64,000 nucleotides of DNA from Sisyra terminalis (Eukaryota; Arthropoda; Insecta; Neuroptera; Sisyridae). Location of the stretch: positions 2,046,001-2,110,000 of the forward strand of contig OY292275.1 of assembly GCA_958496175.1 (NCBI GenBank). Reading direction: 5' to 3'. A program made the translations under genes and the position numbers. A model generated the notes under the pieces. The model was not told the DNA's origin and searched no databases. It was given only the letters and a program-made list of their open reading frames with translations. Below, one piece after another: positions 59,972-64,000 of this stretch. Within the stretch, counting starts at the first letter, position 1. Every line of letters begins with the position of its first letter.

Positions 59972-61085
59972 TATTGATTACTGTTATTAAGCGACCACAT
60001 TAAGTATTGTTCACGTACAATTAAAATTTCTAAGTCATCAACGAGTGCCATGCGCAGCCATTTTGGTCGGTAAAGTCGTCAATCTTCCATTGGAAAATGG
60101 GAGTTTAATTTCGTTTGGGAAAAGCTTACATAGATGGCACTTCAGTAGCGCCCTAATTGCTATACAGAGTCCTGAATATTTCGAAGGAAAAATGGCCAGA
60201 AATTCGGCATTTTGATTGAAATTAATTTCGAATTAATTTAAAAGGATGAAGCTTATTAAAATCCAAAATATGGTTATACTTTTGTTCCTAGTTTTGGGCA
60301 GTCTGGTTTAACTTCTTTAAATTTTGGGGTACCCTGGTCTATTGGAGCTTTCATTATAAATTTATCCTTTACGTAGAAACTGAGAAACCTTAATATTTTA
60401 TGATTTTATGTAAAAAGCAATTCATTTTTGATAATTTGGTCAAAGTGTATTTGATGGATTAAGCTAGTAAATTACTATAAAAACTTTGGTTAAGTTCAAA
60501 TTTAAAATATATTTTCAAATATGTGGGATATTCTTCGGAAAAAAATATTTATTGATTACTGTTATTAAGTATTGTTCACAAACAATTAAAATTTTCAAGT
60601 CATCAACGAGTGCCATGCGCAACCATTTTGGTCGGTAAAGTCGTCAATCTTCCATTGGAAAATGGGAGGTCAATTTTGTTTTGGAAAAACTTACATAGAT
60701 GGCACTTCAGTAGTGCCATAATTGCTATACAGAGTCCTGAATATATTAAAGGAAAAATGGCCAGATATTCGGCAGTTTGGTTAATTTTAATGAAATTAAT
60801 TTCGATTTAATTTAAAAAGAGTGAAAGCTTATTAAAATCTAAAATATGATAATACTTTTGTTCTTAGTTTTGGTCAGTCTGGTTTATTTCCTTGAAATTT
60901 TGGGGTACCCTGGTTTATTGGGGCTTCCATTATAAATCTATTCTTATTATAGAAATTAAGTAACCTTAATCTTTTATGATTTTATGTAAGAAGCAATTCA
61001 TTTTTGTTAATTTGATGGATTAAGCTAATAATTAACTATCAAAGTTAAAATATATTTTTCATATATGAAGGATATTCTATGAAAA
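59972..61085 (+). repeat. Tandem duplication, period 564 bp
   Basis: Two copies (from about 59972 and 60549) share gagtgccatgcgca, gtcgtcaatcttccattgg, gatggcacttcagtag and ttggggtaccctggt. The copies differ by scattered substitutions and small indels. A frame open in both copies lacks a common ATG and carries many replacement changes, so it is not taken as coding. Confidence 0.8.
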
Positions 61086-62233
61086 AATTTTCAAAGAAGT
61101 TTCCCCCGATATTTTAATGATAAAACACAGGGCTTTCTTAAGCGTAGGATTTAGTGATTAAGGACTTTTAGTTAAGCCGACATACACAATTCATTAGAGC
61201 TTAATGCGTTAGAATTGCTCCCCATAGTCAGAGGCGTACGTGCATAATAAATTCATTACTTACAAGTCTATTCGAGAATGAGCAATTATTTGAGACGTTG
61301 TTGCAACAATAGAGCACACATTTGCTCTCTATTAGGGATGACAATTGTAAAATATTAATCAAACACACACTGCCGAGTATTGTAAATACACAAACAATGG
61401 TACAGTAAACGACGGAAAACATAGATTTTCATTCACAATCACATGTGGCGTGCATACTACCATGCAAATCCACTGAGACATTCCGGATTAGGTAGAGCTG
61501 CATCTTTTCTTTCAATCTAAATATAAATCCCACATATTTCTAAATCAAGAAAAACTCTCTACTTTTATTGTTATCGTGTTGTCAACCCCGGAAATGGAGT
61601 TTTCAGTGATTGTATTTTAAAAAAAAATCAGGAAAATTTTCACAAGAAAGCCGGCAGTTTATTAAATTGCATTCCAAATGCATTTAATGTGGCACTTAAA
61701 TTGGAAAATTTCCACTGTGCATCACTGAAAAATGAAATAACTTGCACGAAACAAGTAAATTATCTATTAACGTCTTAAGAAATTTCCCGACTATAAATTG
61801 GAAAATGTGGGAAAACCAAGCGTGTTGTTTTCCCGAGACAAAACTCTATATATTATATAATAATAAAGTTATATAGACTGATTTACTTTGGTGCAACAAA
61901 AATGCGATGCATAGATTCTCATCTTATTTTTCGTATTACATTAAAACTTTCGAACCGAATACATTGTTGGATTAAAAATATTCGAGGCATTTCCATCAAA
62001 TTTAAAATACCATAATTTGTACTTTCATACAGATGCATACTTGAATGCACTTTGGTGCATCGTCCGATCGTATTATATGCAAATTTCTATTAATCAATTT
62101 CAACAAAAGTATGCAAGTGAAACTTGATGTTGTTTATCAAAATTTCTGTAAGAAACTTGAAACCGAAAATAAAACACTTAGGAAATGTTTTAGTGAAGAA
62201 AATTTATAATTTCTTCTCTAAACTCAATTTTTG
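61086..62233. other. AT-rich non-coding, no gene seen
   Basis: No repeats or supported frames. The minus frame 61228-61422 is cysteine-bearing but has no domain match by eye. Confidence 0.4.
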
Positions 62234-62843
62234 TACTGTGTATCCAATATATAAGGATATATTGCTGTCAAATTTATGTAGGATAATTTAATATAATAAT
62301 ATATAAAAATTAAATTTGAACAGAAGTTCAAACAAAAATATTCGTGACGTTTTGTCCAGACACGTATTTCGATTGTCAAGCAATCTTCCTCAATGGTCAT
62401 CAAGTAGTTTGGATCACTCCGTAACTGCTTTGAGTGAAGTTTGCTTGGCAATCGAAATACGTATCGGGGCAATACGTCATAAATATTTTTTCATAAAATT
62501 TTATGTAGTATAATTTAATATAATAATTTATAAAAATCATACCATAAACATAAATTTGAACAGAAGTTCCAACAAAAATATTTTTTGACGTATTGCCCAG
62601 ATACGTATTTTGATTGCCAAGCAATCTTCCTGTGAATCATCACAAAGCAGTTACGGAGTGATCCAAACTACTTGATGACCATTGAGGAAGATTGCTTGGC
62701 AATCGAAATACGTATCTGGGCAATACGTCACGAATATTTTTGTTCAAACAAATTCTGTTCAAATGGTATGATTTTTATATATTATTATATCAGATTATAC
62801 TACACAAATTAAACCTCAATATATTCTATATATTGTATACACA
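62234..62843. mobile_element. FB-E composite copy
   Basis: A left end (ctgtgtatccaatatata) is followed by an arm to about 62470 that joins a second, complete arm pair (62505-62843; centre gttacggagtgatccaaact). It ends in tatattgtatacacag plus the tataactgttcaaagtcagc tail. It looks like one FB-E inserted in, or recombined with, another. The overlapping open frames here are palindrome artefacts. Confidence 0.7.
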
Positions 62844-63062
62844 GTATAACTGTTCAAAGTCAGCGAAAAAAGCATATTTTGATCAATTTTTGTAGTTTAA
62901 AAGTGTTTAAATTGATTAACAATCGTTAAAAATTGGATCTATTAACTTAGCAGTAAATATTTTCAATATGGAAAAATTTGGATACAATAGCGCAGCGTAC
63001 AGGGCTTAAGGATAACTAAGTTACGGTAAAATAACTAGTAGGCATTGGTTATTTCCACCAGG

Positions 63063-63290
63063 GACCACATTATCTAGAACTTTTTTTCTTGGGGGAAAAC
63101 CCTTTTGAAAGTTCTTACGGATCCAGGGATCCCTTACCGTTAGTTTAATTTATTGGAAATGTACAAGTAATGCCTTACATTAATATTTTGTTGGATTTTT
63201 AGGAAAATATTGTAGTTTATCATATGAAACTCCAATTTTTTTATGAAACCCCAGGGTTCCATGAAACTCACTTTGAGAAATATTGCTCTA
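63063..63290. repeat. Dispersed hAT-like repeat, copy 2
   Basis: It is a diverged match to 15290-15475 (ttattggaaatgtacaagta, atgccttacatta, gaaaatattgtagttta, ttgagaaatattgctct). It includes ccccagggttccatgaaac, typical of hAT-type miniature ends. Full boundaries are not identified. Confidence 0.45.
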
Positions 63291-64000
63291 TACTATAACT
63301 CAATGGTAGTGCATTAAGCGGGCATGGTAAAATAGATTTCTAGTAGTTCGATAAAATTTTCGGCGGGAATTTCAAAATTAAAATTTTTATAATAGTTTTT
63401 TGGACTTCAATTAATTACACATTATGATAGTCATTATGATAGTCAATTAGTGGGTTTTGGGCTCGTCACATTGTTGCACTGCAATTGTTATACGTTGTTA
63501 TTATTATTGTGCCCCCGATTTCGTGTAATGCAAAATTTCACAAACTCTACGTGACATATACATACAGTCTAAATAGCCAATTTAATCTTTTATTTGAAAA
63601 CTAGTAACTTTTCGTGAAATACTCACAGCTCAACACGGATAAAACTAACAAATGGCTAAAATTAGCAATTGAATCCAATCGAAATAACAGTTGAAACTAA
63701 TGACATGATAGTTCAAATTTGATTTTTGTATCGATAACGAGGGAACTCGATAAAAATTGACAAGGAAAAGTAAGTTCGATTACTCTGCAACGTAACAGTG
63801 CAATTTTACACTTTATAAACTTGATATAAGCGTTTTCTACAGACATTTTCATTCAATCGTTTATGGAAAATTTTTGCGTCAACTACATTTGCAAGTTTAA
63901 GATTTTTCTATGAAAATTTCATATCCATTCGCGGAATAAAATATGGAAATATAAATTCAACATAAATTTTATCAAAAGGAATATATTTTCGCAATGAAAT
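63291..64000. other. AT-rich non-coding, no gene seen
   Basis: A short direct repeat (cattatgatagtc twice near 63420) is the only local structure. No gene is supported. Confidence 0.4.

Noticed and set aside
60610..60810. Frame open in both copies of the 564-bp duplication
   Set aside because: There is no shared ATG, many amino-acid-changing differences and no domain; conservation reflects recent duplication.
62224..62895. Five overlapping frames on both strands
   Set aside because: All come from FB-E palindrome arms, which read similarly in both directions.

Overview
The window is AT-rich, intron-poor-in-signal eukaryotic DNA with the repeat content of an arthropod, most likely an insect. 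The pointers are a mariner transposase, canonical Helitron and Helentron termini, hAT-type miniature elements, and an LDL-receptor class A exon with GT-AG splice sites. The species cannot be named from the sequence. Nothing bacterial or viral is visible. There is no tRNA, rRNA or CRISPR, and almost every long open frame is a chance frame or lies inside a repeat.

Host gene content is sparse. One convincing exon (5127-5321, minus strand) encodes a signal-peptide-like stretch and a complete six-cysteine LDLa module, so the left side of the window is probably intron and upstream sequence of that gene. A weaker plus-strand candidate (42666-43231) has two short exon-like blocks with good splice signals and a possible first coding exon. 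All else is intergenic or intronic.

The rest is a layered repeat landscape. (1) Long palindromic foldback elements occur at 0.5-1.3, 5.6-9.4, 8.5-9.3, 11.5-13.25, 15.5-15.9, 29.6-30.6, 31.9-33.5, 46.9-47.7 and 62.2-62.9 kb. Several share a motif skeleton but have different termini, mostly flanked by TA. (2) Rolling-circle transposons include a Helentron-like element (7485-9333) nested in a foldback, a second Helentron end on the minus strand (11447, with a 5' end at 14864), and a canonical Helitron (55244-57400) that keeps a coding relic. (3) Cut-and-paste relics include an internally deleted mariner (19974-20896), a 3' piece of a different mariner (27133-27328), hAT-type MITEs, and two TTAA-flanked TIR elements. 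(4) Degenerate satellites and segmental tandem duplications lie at 17.3-27.5, 38.9-41.8, 46.1-50.6 and 60-61.1 kb.

The most interesting observation is a segment of about 220 bp at 12160-12380 that reads on the minus strand like an hsp70-type heat-shock promoter. It has a GAGA tract, a CCAAT box, heat-shock-element pentamers kept in one 5-bp register over about 70 bp, a TATA box followed by GAGGCGCTT, and initiator-like sites. It is wedged between two broken foldbacks next to a Helentron 3' end. It points toward the LDLa exon 6.9 kb downstream on the same strand. This could be a captured, mobile stress promoter; that interpretation is inference.
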